In this document: piece after piece, positions 6,412 to 12,907 of the stretch
How the letters are laid out: each line of letters begins with the position of its first letter
Numbering within the stretch: the first letter of the stretch is position 1
The notes under the pieces: generated by a model
What the model saw: the letters and a program-made list of their open reading frames with translations, nothing else
Database searches by the model: none
What the model was told of the DNA's origin: nothing
Origin: Streptomyces sp. NRRL F-5630
GTDB lineage: Bacteria > Actinomycetota > Actinomycetes > Streptomycetales > Streptomycetaceae
Direction: 5' to 3'
DNA length: 16,792 bases
Assembly: GCF_000719475.1 (NCBI RefSeq)
Contig: NZ_JOGO01000100.1
Location: forward strand, 1 to 16,792
Program-made: the position numbers and the translations under genes

Positions 6412-7812
6412 TCAGAGGGTGCGGAGGAGGAGGGCGGGGTGTTCGACGCAGTCCGCGACGTACCGGAGGAAGCCGCCCGCGACTCCGCCGTCGCACACGC
6501 GGTGGTCGAAGGTGAGGGAGAGCTGGACGACCTGGCGAACGGCGAGTTCGCCCTCGTGGACCCACGGCTTCGGCGTGATGCGGCCGATGCCGAGCATCGC
6601 GGCCTCGGGGTGGTTGATGATCGGGGTCGATCCGTCCACTCCGAAGACGCCGTAGTTGTTGAGCGTGAAGGTCCCGCCGGTGAGCTGTGCCGGGGCGAGG
6701 CGCCCGTCCCGCGCGGTGCGGGTCAGTTCGGCGAGCCCGGCCGAGAGCTGTTCGGCGTTCTGGTCCTGGGCCTCGCGCAGCACCGGCACGACGAGACCGC
6801 GGTCGGTCTGCGCCGCGAAACCGAGGTGGACGGACTTCAGCCGGACGATCTCCTGGGTGCCCGTGTCCACGCGCGAGTTCAGCTCGGGGAAACGGGCCAG
6901 TGCGGCGGTCGTGATGCGGGCGAAGAGGGCGAGGACGGAGATCTTCTCGCCGCCCGCCGCGTTCATCGCCGCGCGGGCGGCGAGGAGTTCGGTGGCGTCG
7001 GCGTCGACCCAGCACGTCGCGTCGGGGATCTCGGCGCGGCTGCGCGAGAGCTTCTCGGCCGCCGCGCCGCGCATCCCACGCAGGGGCACGCGTTCCTCGG
7101 CGGCCTCCGGCACGGGCGCGACGGCGGCGGTGGCCGGACCGGCGACCGCGCGCTCGACATCGGAGCGCACGATGAGGCCCTCGGGGCCGGTGCCGCTGAG
7201 GGCGCGCAGGTCGACGCCGTTGTCCCTGGCGAGCTTGCGCACGAGCGGCGAGATGACGGGCACGGGGCCCTCGGTCACACCGGCGGACACGACCGGGGCG
7301 GGCGCCGCCGGGGCGGGATCCTCTGCCGCACGGACCCGTACCGTCGGCGCGCTCGCCCGGACCCTGCGGCGCCGCACCGCGGTCGCCGTGGCCGTGCCGT
7401 AGCCGACGAGCACGTTCCCGGAGCCACCGTCGCCCTCGCCCTCGGAGGAGGAGGCATCGGCGGCGGGGGCGTCGGACGCGTCGGAGGACGCGGGACCGGA
7501 AGCGGGACCGTCGGGCGCTCCGTCCGCCCCCGTACCGGTGGCGGCGGCCGTGTCCGTACCGCCCTCCCCTTCCACCGCGATGCTCACGAGCGGCGCGCCG
7601 ACCGGCAGGGACTGGCCCTCGCCGCCGTGGCGCGCGGTGACGACGCCCGCGTGGGGACACGGGACCTCGACCATCGCCTTGGCGGTCTCGACCTCCACGA
7701 CGGGCTGGTCGATCGCGACGGTGTCGCCGACCTCCACGAGCCACGTGACGATCTGTGCTTCGGTCAGCCCCTCACCGAGATCCGGCAGGGCGAACTCCAG
7801 GACCTGCGGCAT
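6412..7812 (-). CDS. bkdC: Branched-chain 2-oxoacid dehydrogenase E2 (dihydrolipoyl acyltransferase)
   Basis: This 466-aa E2 core subunit passes the acyl group from the E1 product through lipoate to CoA. It has one lipoyl domain (about 1-80), with the lipoylated Lys45 in VETAKAMVEV. A long acidic, Ser/Ala-rich linker follows (about 82-130). The peripheral subunit-binding domain is at about 186-223 (ISPLVRKLARDNGVDLRAL). The catalytic domain ends with FDHRVCDGG, with His437 and Asp441 as the HxxxD active-site pair. ATG at 7812 overlaps the bkdB stop by one base (TGATG), with GGGAGG 10 nt upstream. It is the last gene of the operon. No E3 (dihydrolipoamide dehydrogenase) follows, so E3 must come from elsewhere. 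A pyruvate-type E2 is less likely, given the single lipoyl domain and the separate E1alpha/E1beta genes. Confidence 0.93.
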   Translation of the reverse strand: MPQVLEFALPDLGEGLTEAQIVTWLVEVGDTVAIDQPVVEVETAKAMVEVPCPHAGVVTARHGGEGQSLPVGAPLVSIAVEGEGGTDTAAATGTGADGAPDGPASGPASSDASDAPAADASSSEGEGDGGSGNVLVGYGTATATAVRRRRVRASAPTVRVRAAEDPAPAAPAPVVSAGVTEGPVPVISPLVRKLARDNGVDLRALSGTGPEGLIVRSDVERAVAGPATAAVAPVPEAAEERVPLRGMRGAAAEKLSRSRAEIPDATCWVDADATELLAARAAMNAAGGEKISVLALFARITTAALARFPELNSRVDTGTQEIVRLKSVHLGFAAQTDRGLVVPVLREAQDQNAEQLSAGLAELTRTARDGRLAPAQLTGGTFTLNNYGVFGVDGSTPIINHPEAAMLGIGRITPKPWVHEGELAVRQVVQLSLTFDHRVCDGGVAGGFLRYVADCVEHPALLLRTL

Positions 7813-8846
7813 CAGCGTTCAGCCTCCCACTGCAAGCGCGCGACGGCGTCGAGAATGCGGTCCACACCAGGAAGATGGTGCCGCTCCAGCATGGGGGGCG
7901 GGAAGGGGATGTCGAAACCCGTGACGCGCAGCACGGGCGCCTCCAGGTGGTGGAAGCAGCGCTCGGTGACGCGCGCGGCGATCTCGCCGCCGGGTCCCGC
8001 GAAGCCCTGTGCCTCGTGGACGACGACGGCACGGCCCGTGCGGCGCACGGAGGCGGCGACCGTCTCGTCGTCGAAGGGCACGAGCGAGCGCAGGTCGACG
8101 ACCTCCAGGTCCCAGCCCTCGGCGACGGCGGCCTCGGCGGCCTCCAGGCAGACGGGCAGCGAGGGGCCGTACGTGAGGAGCGTCGCGCTGCGGCCGGGGC
8201 GGCGCACGACGGCGCGCCCGATGGGCTCGACGGTCCCGGGGCTCTCGGGCGACCAGTCGGCCTTCGACCAGTACAGCCGCTTCGGCTCCATGAGGACGAC
8301 CGGGTCGTCGGAGGCGATCGCGGCGCGCAGCAGGCCGTAGGCGTCGGCGACGGTCGCGGGCGTGACGACGTGCAGGCCGGGGGTCGCCATGTAGTAGATC
8401 TCGGAGGAGTCGCTGTGGTGCTCGACGCCGCCGATGCCGCCGCCGTACGGGATGCGGATCGTCAGCGGGAGCGGGAGGCGCCCGGCGGTGCGGTTGCGCA
8501 TCTTCGCGACGTGGCTGACGACCTGCTCGAAGGCCGGGTAGGCGAAGGCGTCGAACTGCATCTCGACGACGGGCCGCAGCCCGTACATCGCCATGCCGAC
8601 CGCCGCGCCGAGGATGCCGGCCTCGGCGAGCGGTGTGTCGAGGCAGCGCTGGTCGCCGAACTCGGCGGCGAGGCCGTCGGTGACGCGGAAGACGCCGCCG
8701 AGGGTGCCGACGTCCTCGCCGAGCACGTGCACGGCGGGATCCTCGGTCATCGCGTCGCGCAGGGCGCGGTTGAGCGCGGCGGCCATCGTGGTGGGCTTGG
8801 GCGCGCCCGCCGCGGGCGTGCTGGTGACCGTCGTGGCCGTCGTCAT
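7812..8846 (-). CDS. bkdB: Branched-chain 2-oxoacid dehydrogenase E1 beta subunit
   Basis: This is a 344-aa transketolase-fold subunit that completes the thiamine-diphosphate site of E1. Residues 43-47 (GEDVG) and about 70-110 (DTPLAEAGILG through MQFDAFAYPA) are the family's signature, with Glu76 at the position that contacts the ThDP pyrimidine. The C-terminal half carries the DLRSLVPFD motif (transketolase C domain). ATG at 8846 overlaps the bkdA stop as ATGA, with GGGAGAG about 8 nt upstream, so translation is coupled for 1:1 subunit supply. The frame stays open far upstream across bkdA in an unrelated frame; that part is not coding for this protein. Confidence 0.94.
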   Translation of the reverse strand: MTTATTVTSTPAAGAPKPTTMAAALNRALRDAMTEDPAVHVLGEDVGTLGGVFRVTDGLAAEFGDQRCLDTPLAEAGILGAAVGMAMYGLRPVVEMQFDAFAYPAFEQVVSHVAKMRNRTAGRLPLPLTIRIPYGGGIGGVEHHSDSSEIYYMATPGLHVVTPATVADAYGLLRAAIASDDPVVLMEPKRLYWSKADWSPESPGTVEPIGRAVVRRPGRSATLLTYGPSLPVCLEAAEAAVAEGWDLEVVDLRSLVPFDDETVAASVRRTGRAVVVHEAQGFAGPGGEIAARVTERCFHHLEAPVLRVTGFDIPFPPPMLERHHLPGVDRILDAVARLQWEAER

Positions 8847-10066
8847 CGGCCGCTCTCCCGTTCCTCGTCGTGCGCGGCGCCCTCGGCCTCCGCCTCGCGT
8901 TCCGCGCGCAGCTGTTCCGCCTGCTCGGCGAGGTGCGGGGTCGGCGTGGCGTAGACGTGGGCGAAGAGTTCCTCGGGGTGTGTCTCGGCGTCGGCGTTGA
9001 GGCGGGCGCGGAGCCCGGCGGCGAACTCCTCGGCGCGCTCGCGCTCCGCGTCGATCGCCTCCTCGTCGAGGATGCCGAGCGCGAGCAGTTCGCGCTCCAG
9101 GAGCCGCACGGGGTCGTGCGCGCGCCACGCCTCGACCTCCTCGGCCTCGCGGTAGCGCGTCGCGTCGTCGGCGTTGGTGTGCGCGTCGAGCCGGTACGTG
9201 ACGGCCTCGACGAGCGTCGGGCCGCCTCCCGTACGGGCCCGCTGGAGGGCCTCGCCGAGCACCTCGTGAAGGGCGAGCACGTCGTTGCCGTCGACGAGCC
9301 GGCCCGGCATCCCGTACCCCACGGCCTTGTGGGCGAGCGAGGGTGCGGCGGTCTGCTTGTCGAGGGGCACGGAGATCGCGTAGCCGTTGTTCTGCACGAG
9401 GAAGACGACGGGCGCCTGCCAGACGGCGGCGAAGTTGAGTGCCTCGTGGAAGTCGCCCTCGCTCGTGCCGCCGTCGCCGCACATCGCGAGCGCCACGACG
9501 TCGTCGCCGCGCAGCCGGGCGGCGTGCGCGAGGCCCACCGCGTGCGGCAGGTGCGTGGCGAGCGGTGTGGAGAGGGGGGCGACGCGGGTCGCGTGCGGGT
9601 CGTAGCCGGTGTGCTGGTCGCCGCGCAGGAGCGTCAGGGTCTCCAGCGGGTCGACGCCGCGCGCGACGACCGCGAGGGTGTCGCGGTAGCTGGGGAAGAG
9701 CCAGTCCTGGTCCTGGAGGACGAGCGCCGCCGCGATCTCGGCGGCCTCCTGCCCGGTGGTCGAGGGGTAGACGGCGAGCCGTCCCTGCCGGGTGAGGGCC
9801 GTGGCCTGCGCGTTGTAGCGCCGGCCGCGCACGAGCTCGGCGTACAGGCGGCGCAGCAGGGCGGGGTCGGCCGCGGCGGCGGGGGACTTCTTCGGGGCCG
9901 CCTTCGTGCGGCGGGCGCCGGGCTTGGCGGGCGCGGCGGCCACGCCGAGGAGCCGGTAGGGCTCGGCATCGGGGAGCAGGGGGGCCGGATCGGTACGGGG
10001 CCGCCAGTGCGGGGGCGGGGCGGGACGGGGCGCGTCTCTCTGCCCCTGATGCTCGACGACCGTCAT
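8843..10066 (-). CDS. bkdA: Branched-chain 2-oxoacid dehydrogenase E1 alpha subunit
   Basis: This 407-aa subunit decarboxylates branched-chain 2-oxoacids (from Leu, Ile and Val) on thiamine diphosphate. In Streptomyces the products are starter units for branched fatty acids and some polyketides. Visible are the ThDP/Mg motif GDGGTSEG to NN (about 197-227), the segment STTGQEAAEIAAAL (102-115), and the phosphorylation-loop-like YRLDAHTNADDATRYR (about 291-306). An Ala/Lys/Pro-rich tail (about 44-67) precedes the catalytic domain. The ATG at 10066 is chosen because a near-perfect AAGGAGGT (10074-10081) sits 8 nt upstream; the in-frame GTG at 10075 lies inside that site. First gene of bkdABC. 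The regulator gene diverges upstream. Confidence 0.94.
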   Translation of the reverse strand: MTVVEHQGQRDAPRPAPPPHWRPRTDPAPLLPDAEPYRLLGVAAAPAKPGARRTKAAPKKSPAAAADPALLRRLYAELVRGRRYNAQATALTRQGRLAVYPSTTGQEAAEIAAALVLQDQDWLFPSYRDTLAVVARGVDPLETLTLLRGDQHTGYDPHATRVAPLSTPLATHLPHAVGLAHAARLRGDDVVALAMCGDGGTSEGDFHEALNFAAVWQAPVVFLVQNNGYAISVPLDKQTAAPSLAHKAVGYGMPGRLVDGNDVLALHEVLGEALQRARTGGGPTLVEAVTYRLDAHTNADDATRYREAEEVEAWRAHDPVRLLERELLALGILDEEAIDAERERAEEFAAGLRARLNADAETHPEELFAHVYATPTPHLAEQAEQLRAEREAEAEGAAHDEERESGR

Positions 10067-10125
10067 GTCCGGCACCTCCTTGTGAGAACACCACTCGTGA
10101 GAAAGCAGGCGCGAGGGGTCGCCAC
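10063..10125 (-). CDS. Possible 20-codon leader ORF upstream of bkdA
   Basis: From the GTG at 10125 the minus strand reads MATPRACFLTSGVLTRRCRT and stops at TGA (10063-10065), which overlaps the bkdA start as ATGA. A consensus ribosome-binding site (10135-10144) lies upstream, although its 13-nt gap to the GTG is long. It has two Leu and one Val codons, too few for a classic attenuator. The overlap suggests translational coupling to bkdA if the transcript starts far enough upstream. It may be chance. Confidence 0.3.
   Translation of the reverse strand: MATPRACFLTSGVLTRRCRT
10074..10081 (-). promoter_or_regulatory. Ribosome-binding site of bkdA
   Basis: AAGGAGGT on the minus strand, 8 nt before the ATG at 10066. 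It overlaps the alternative GTG start at 10075 and so argues for the ATG. Confidence 0.85.
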
Positions 10126-10134
10126 GTGACCCGC

Positions 10135-10144
10135 TTCACCTCCT
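10135..10144 (-). promoter_or_regulatory. Second consensus Shine-Dalgarno in the bkd leader
   Basis: AGGAGGTGAA on the minus strand complements the 16S rRNA 3' tail over nine bases, yet no annotated gene starts close downstream. The nearest candidate is the GTG at 10125 (leader ORF). The site could serve that ORF, be a ribosome standby site, or lie upstream of the transcription start. Confidence 0.5.
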
Positions 10145-10167
10145 GATGGTGCGAGGATCAGCGCATT

Positions 10168-10198
10168 TTGGCCACAGGCGGCCTACGCCTGTGGACAA
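10168..10198. promoter_or_regulatory. Palindrome with DnaA box between bkdA and the Lrp-type gene
   Basis: CCACAGGCG (10172-10180) and CGCCTGTGG (10186-10194) form a perfect 9-bp inverted repeat with a GCCTA spacer. On the minus strand 10190-10198 is the preferred Streptomyces DnaA box TTGTCCACA. The plus-strand partner at 10168-10176 is TTGGCCACA, one mismatch away. Flanks are locally A/T-richer (ATTTTG, CAAT). Placed in the divergent control region about 100 bp from the bkdA start, it is a good operator candidate for the Lrp-type regulator and equally a DnaA-binding site. Confidence 0.65.
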
Positions 10199-10511
10199 TC
10201 TGTGCCGTACGGCGTCTGATGTCGGCCAGGCGTCCATGGCGGGCCGTGCGCCACCGGTCCCGCCTGAACGAATGGCCGCGCCGCCCCCACCCGCCCCACG
10301 ACAGCACGGGGCGCAGGGATCGCCGGGGCAGTGCGGGAGGGTAGGAACAGGTGAGCGAGAACGCCGTACGCGAGCCGCACGGCGGTACGGGTACAGATAC
10401 GGGCCGACGCGGACCCGAACGCCAGGGGTGCGAGCCGGCCCGGGTCCGTACCCGGCGGTGCGGGGCACGGCAGCGATGACAGCGGCAAAACCGACAGGCA
10501 CGGGGCGGGAC
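10199..10511 (+). other. Leader/promoter region of the Lrp-type gene
   Basis: The roughly 310 bp before the chosen regulator start hold no separate gene that I can support. The regulator's frame is open from 10146 on but encodes Arg/Pro-rich low-complexity sequence, so part of this could be coding if an earlier start is used. Short GTACGG/ACGGGTAC repeats occur near 10382-10405. I see no clear -35/-10 pair. Confidence 0.4.
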
Positions 10512-11243
10512 ATGACACGACAGGAACGAGCCGAGGACAGCAGGCCCGGCGAGCAGGACCGCGCGGCCGGGCACACCCGCCCGCACCACGAGGCGGCGCC
10601 GCAGGCCGAGGCGCGCCCGCGCGAGGTGCCGCCGCCCCGGCTGCGCCCCCCGGCGCCCCGCACGGCCTCGGGCGGCACGGCGGGCTCGGCGGCCGGGTCT
10701 CCCGCGACGGAGCGCGGCTCCGCTTCCCCGTCCGCCGCGCGCCCCCGCGAGCCGCGCCCGCTCGACGCGGTGGACCACGACATCCTGCGCATCCTCCAGG
10801 CGGACGGGCGCGCCTCGATCCGCTCGGTCGCCGAGCAGGTGCACGTCTCGCGCGCGAACGCCTACGCGCGCATCAACCGCCTCGTCGAGGACGGCGTGAT
10901 CCTCGGCTTCGGTGCCCGCGTGCACCACGAACGCGCCGGTCAGGGCGCTTCGGCCTACTTGACGCTGCGCATCGTGCAGAACTCCTGGCGCACCGTGCAC
11001 CGTCAGTTGCGGTCCCTGCCCGGGGTCTCGCACATCGCGCTCGTCTCGGGCGACTTCGACGTCCTGGTCCTCGTGCACTCGCCGGACAACCGGGCCCTGC
11101 GCGAACTCGTCCTCACCCGCCTCCAGGCGATCCCCGAGATCCTCAGCACCCGTACGCTGCTCGTGTTCGAGGAGGAAGAGGTGGGCCAGAGCCCCGACTC
11201 CCCGGCGGCGCCGGAACACCCGGCGGACCACCCGGCCCGCTGA
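10512..11243 (+). CDS. bkdR: Lrp/AsnC-family transcriptional regulator (BkdR-like)
   Basis: This is a 243-aa regulator with the usual two parts. An AsnC-type winged helix-turn-helix lies at about 85-130 (DHDILRILQADGRASIRSVA, recognition helix around SRANAYARINRL). A RAM ligand-binding/oligomerisation domain lies at about 146-220 (YLTLRIV to LVFEEEE). The first 80 or so residues and the last 18 are Pro/Ala/Arg-rich and unstructured, longer than typical Lrp proteins of about 150 aa. ATG at 10512 is a guess; ATG at 10476 or a start nearer the HTH are alternatives, and none has a good ribosome-binding site. Lying divergent from bkdABC, it most likely controls that operon; an Lrp-type BkdR regulating branched-chain oxoacid dehydrogenase is known from S. 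coelicolor. The palindrome at 10168-10198 is its likely site. Confidence 0.82.
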   Translation: MTRQERAEDSRPGEQDRAAGHTRPHHEAAPQAEARPREVPPPRLRPPAPRTASGGTAGSAAGSPATERGSASPSAARPREPRPLDAVDHDILRILQADGRASIRSVAEQVHVSRANAYARINRLVEDGVILGFGARVHHERAGQGASAYLTLRIVQNSWRTVHRQLRSLPGVSHIALVSGDFDVLVLVHSPDNRALRELVLTRLQAIPEILSTRTLLVFEEEEVGQSPDSPAAPEHPADHPAR

Positions 11244-11245
11244 GC

Positions 11246-11260
11246 ACCCGCGTCACGGGT
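11246..11260 (+). terminator. Short hairpin just after the Lrp-type gene
   Basis: ACCCG (11246-11250) and CGGGT (11256-11260) with a CGTCA loop begin 3 nt after the stop codon. The stem is only 5 bp, so a role as terminator is weakly supported. Confidence 0.25.
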
Positions 11261-11290
11261 ACCGCCCTGGGCAACGCGGCGCGGCGGCGC

Positions 11291-11312
11291 TAGAGTGACC
11301 GAACGATCGGTC
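11291..11312 (+). promoter_or_regulatory. TetR gene promoter -10 and overlapping operator palindrome
   Basis: TAGAGT (11291-11296) fits a Streptomyces -10 box. It is followed at once by GACCGA-ACGA-TCGGTC (11297-11312), a 6-bp-arm inverted repeat spanning the expected transcription start. An ACCG/CGGT palindrome of this kind is typical of TetR-family autoregulatory operators. Binding here would block the promoter. No clear -35 is visible. Confidence 0.65.
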
Positions 11313-11360
11313 GGCACAAAGGAGAGCCGCTGAGCACTCCCCGGAACGGTGGTCCTGATC

Positions 11361-11978
11361 ATGACGGCTGCGGTCAAGCGCGACGCCTACACGCCGGAAT
11401 CCCTCCTCTCGGTCGCCGTGGGCGTCTTCAACGACCGGGGGTACGACGGGACGTCGATGGAGCACCTGGCGCGGGCCGCCGGAATCTCGAAGTCCTCGAT
11501 CTACCACCACGTCTCCAGCAAGGAAGAGCTGCTGCGCAGGGCCGTGAGCCGCGCGCTCGACGGCCTCTTCGGCGTGCTCGACGAGGAGGGCGCGCGGACG
11601 GGCACGGCGACGGAGCGCCTGGAGTACGTCGTACGGGGCACGGTCACCCTCCTGGTCGCCGAGCTTCCGTACGTGACGCTGCTCCTGCGGGTGCGCGGCA
11701 ACACGGACGCGGAGCGCTGGGCGATGGAGCGCCGCCGCGACTTCGACCACCGCCTCGCCGACCTCGTGCAGGCCGCCGTCAGGGAGGGCGGGCTGCGCGC
11801 CGACCTCAGTCCCCGGCTCGCGACCCGTCTCCTCTACGGCATGATCAACTCGATCGTCGAGTGGTACCGCCCGGCGGACGGCGGGGCCGCGGACGCGCGC
11901 GAGAAGGAACGGGAGCGCGCGAACGACCTCGCGGACGCCGTTCTCCACCTGGCCTTCGACGGACTGCGCCCGCGCTGA
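11361..11978 (+). CDS. TetR-family transcriptional regulator
   Basis: This is a 205-aa regulator, usual for the family. The N-terminal TetR DNA-binding domain spans about 12-60, with the helix-turn-helix at about 32-52 (TSMEHLARAAGISKSSIYHH) followed by the conserved SSKEELL. The C-terminal ligand domain (about 70-200) is helical, and its ligand cannot be told. ATG at 11361 has only a GGTGG 8 nt upstream; the GTG at 11349 is the alternative, and an in-frame stop at 11331 bars anything earlier. A good AAAGGAG at 11318-11324 is too far from either. The operator at 11297-11312 implies autoregulation. The usual target of such a gene is a neighbour, but the downstream genes converge on it. Confidence 0.88.
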   Translation: MTAAVKRDAYTPESLLSVAVGVFNDRGYDGTSMEHLARAAGISKSSIYHHVSSKEELLRRAVSRALDGLFGVLDEEGARTGTATERLEYVVRGTVTLLVAELPYVTLLLRVRGNTDAERWAMERRRDFDHRLADLVQAAVREGGLRADLSPRLATRLLYGMINSIVEWYRPADGGAADAREKERERANDLADAVLHLAFDGLRPR

Positions 11979-11993
11979 GCCCCGGAGGGCACC

Positions 11994-12020
11994 GAAGGCC
12001 GGCGCCCGGCACCGGCCTTC
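11994..12020. terminator. Bidirectional terminator hairpin between convergent genes
   Basis: GAAGGCCGG (11994-12002) pairs perfectly with CCGGCCTTC (12012-12020) around a 9-nt loop, starting 16 nt past the TetR stop. It also lies 86 nt beyond the stop of the convergent methyltransferase gene, so it can serve both strands. It has no T-tract, as is common in Streptomyces. Confidence 0.7.
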
Positions 12021-12105
12021 CCGACCGGCCCCCCGCTCAGACCCCCGGCGGCCCGTCCGGGCACCTTGCCCCCAGGCTCCGCGTCCGAAGCCCCCGCGCC
12101 CCGTT

Positions 12106-12897
12106 TCATGGTCGTCCGGCGCCGAGCGACCAGTGGTAGAGGGTCATGCCCACGCTCGTCGCGAGGTTGTAGCTGGAGACCTGGGGGCGCATGGGCAGCG
12201 CGACGAGACGGTCGGCCCGTTCCCGTACGGCCGCCGTCAGGCCGTGCCGCTCGGAGCCGAAGGCGAGCAGCGCGTCGTCGGGGACGCGCAGGCCGCGCAG
12301 GTCCTCGCCCTCCGCGTCGAAGGCCCACAGCGGTCCCGGGGGCAGCTCCGGCACGGCGCGGCGCGCGACCGGGGTCGCGAAGTGCAGCCCGGCGCCCGCG
12401 CGGACCACGGCGGGGTGCCAGGGATCGAGGTCGCCCGTCGTCACGACGCCGCTCGCCCCGAAACCGGCCGCGAGCCTGATCACGGCGCCCGCGTTGCCGA
12501 GGTTGCGTGGCTCGTCGAGGACGAGGAGCGGGCTCGTACGAGGCCCGGCGAAGCCGGGCTCGGGTGGTCGCCCCGCGAGCGCGGCGACGCCGGTCGGGTG
12601 CGGGCGTGGCACGAGCGAGCGGTAGAGGGCCGGGGGGACGGGGACGAGCAGGTCGGCGAGGCGTGGCGCGAGGTCGGGGGCCAACTCCTCGGCGAGGACG
12701 AGCGCCGCCGCGCGGTCCTCGGCGACGGCGAGCGGCACGTCCGCGCCGAAGCGCAGGGCGTGCTTCAGCGCGTGGAAGCCGTCGAGGAGCACGACGGCGA
12801 CCCCTTCCAGCCCCGTCGTGAGCGCGTGCCAGCGCCCGGCCGCCTCCCGGGCGACCGCCTCCCGCGCGGCCTCTCCTGCCTCCTCGTTCTCCCGCAT
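12106..12897 (-). CDS. TrmH/SpoU-family RNA 2'-O-methyltransferase
   Basis: This 263-aa SPOUT-class enzyme transfers a methyl group from S-adenosylmethionine to a ribose 2'-OH in tRNA or rRNA. All three SpoU motifs are present: motif 1 RNLGNAGAVIR (131-141, with the catalytic-type Arg141), motif 2 FGSERHGL (213-220) and motif 3 SSYNLATSVGMTLYHW (241-256), which form the knot that holds the cofactor. The N-terminal roughly 110 residues are a substrate-binding domain. The RNA target (tRNA Gm18-like or 23S rRNA) cannot be assigned, and the same family includes thiopeptide-resistance methylases. ATG at 12897 is 10 nt after the HTTM stop; GTGs at 12921 and 12927 are possible and would overlap that gene. 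It is the last gene of the five-gene block. Confidence 0.88.
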   Translation of the reverse strand: MRENEEAGEAAREAVAREAAGRWHALTTGLEGVAVVLLDGFHALKHALRFGADVPLAVAEDRAAALVLAEELAPDLAPRLADLLVPVPPALYRSLVPRPHPTGVAALAGRPPEPGFAGPRTSPLLVLDEPRNLGNAGAVIRLAAGFGASGVVTTGDLDPWHPAVVRAGAGLHFATPVARRAVPELPPGPLWAFDAEGEDLRGLRVPDDALLAFGSERHGLTAAVRERADRLVALPMRPQVSSYNLATSVGMTLYHWSLGAGRP

Positions 12898-12907
12898 GAC
12901 GTGCACC

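Noticed and set aside
4666..8340. 1224-codon plus-strand open frame
   Set aside because: It runs antisense through moeA, mobA, bkdC and bkdB, all of which have clear family motifs. Its translation is Arg/Gly/Ala-rich without domains, the usual shadow of very G+C-rich genes.
8870..10129. 419-codon plus-strand open frame opposite bkdA
   Set aside because: It mirrors bkdA codon structure and shows no domain; the ThDP motif and ribosome-binding site support the minus-strand gene only.
8847..10139. Long upstream extension of the bkdB frame
   Set aside because: The extension overlaps bkdA in another frame and is Arg/Ala/Pro-rich. The ATG at 8846 has its own ribosome-binding site and an ATGA overlap with bkdA.
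10158..11231. 357-codon minus-strand frame opposite the Lrp-type gene
   Set aside because: It is the antisense shadow of a gene with a clear helix-turn-helix and RAM domain.
12106..12897. Thiopeptide-resistance 23S rRNA methyltransferase
   Set aside because: It shares the SpoU fold but there is no thiopeptide gene cluster nearby, and the motifs do not distinguish resistance enzymes from housekeeping TrmH relatives.
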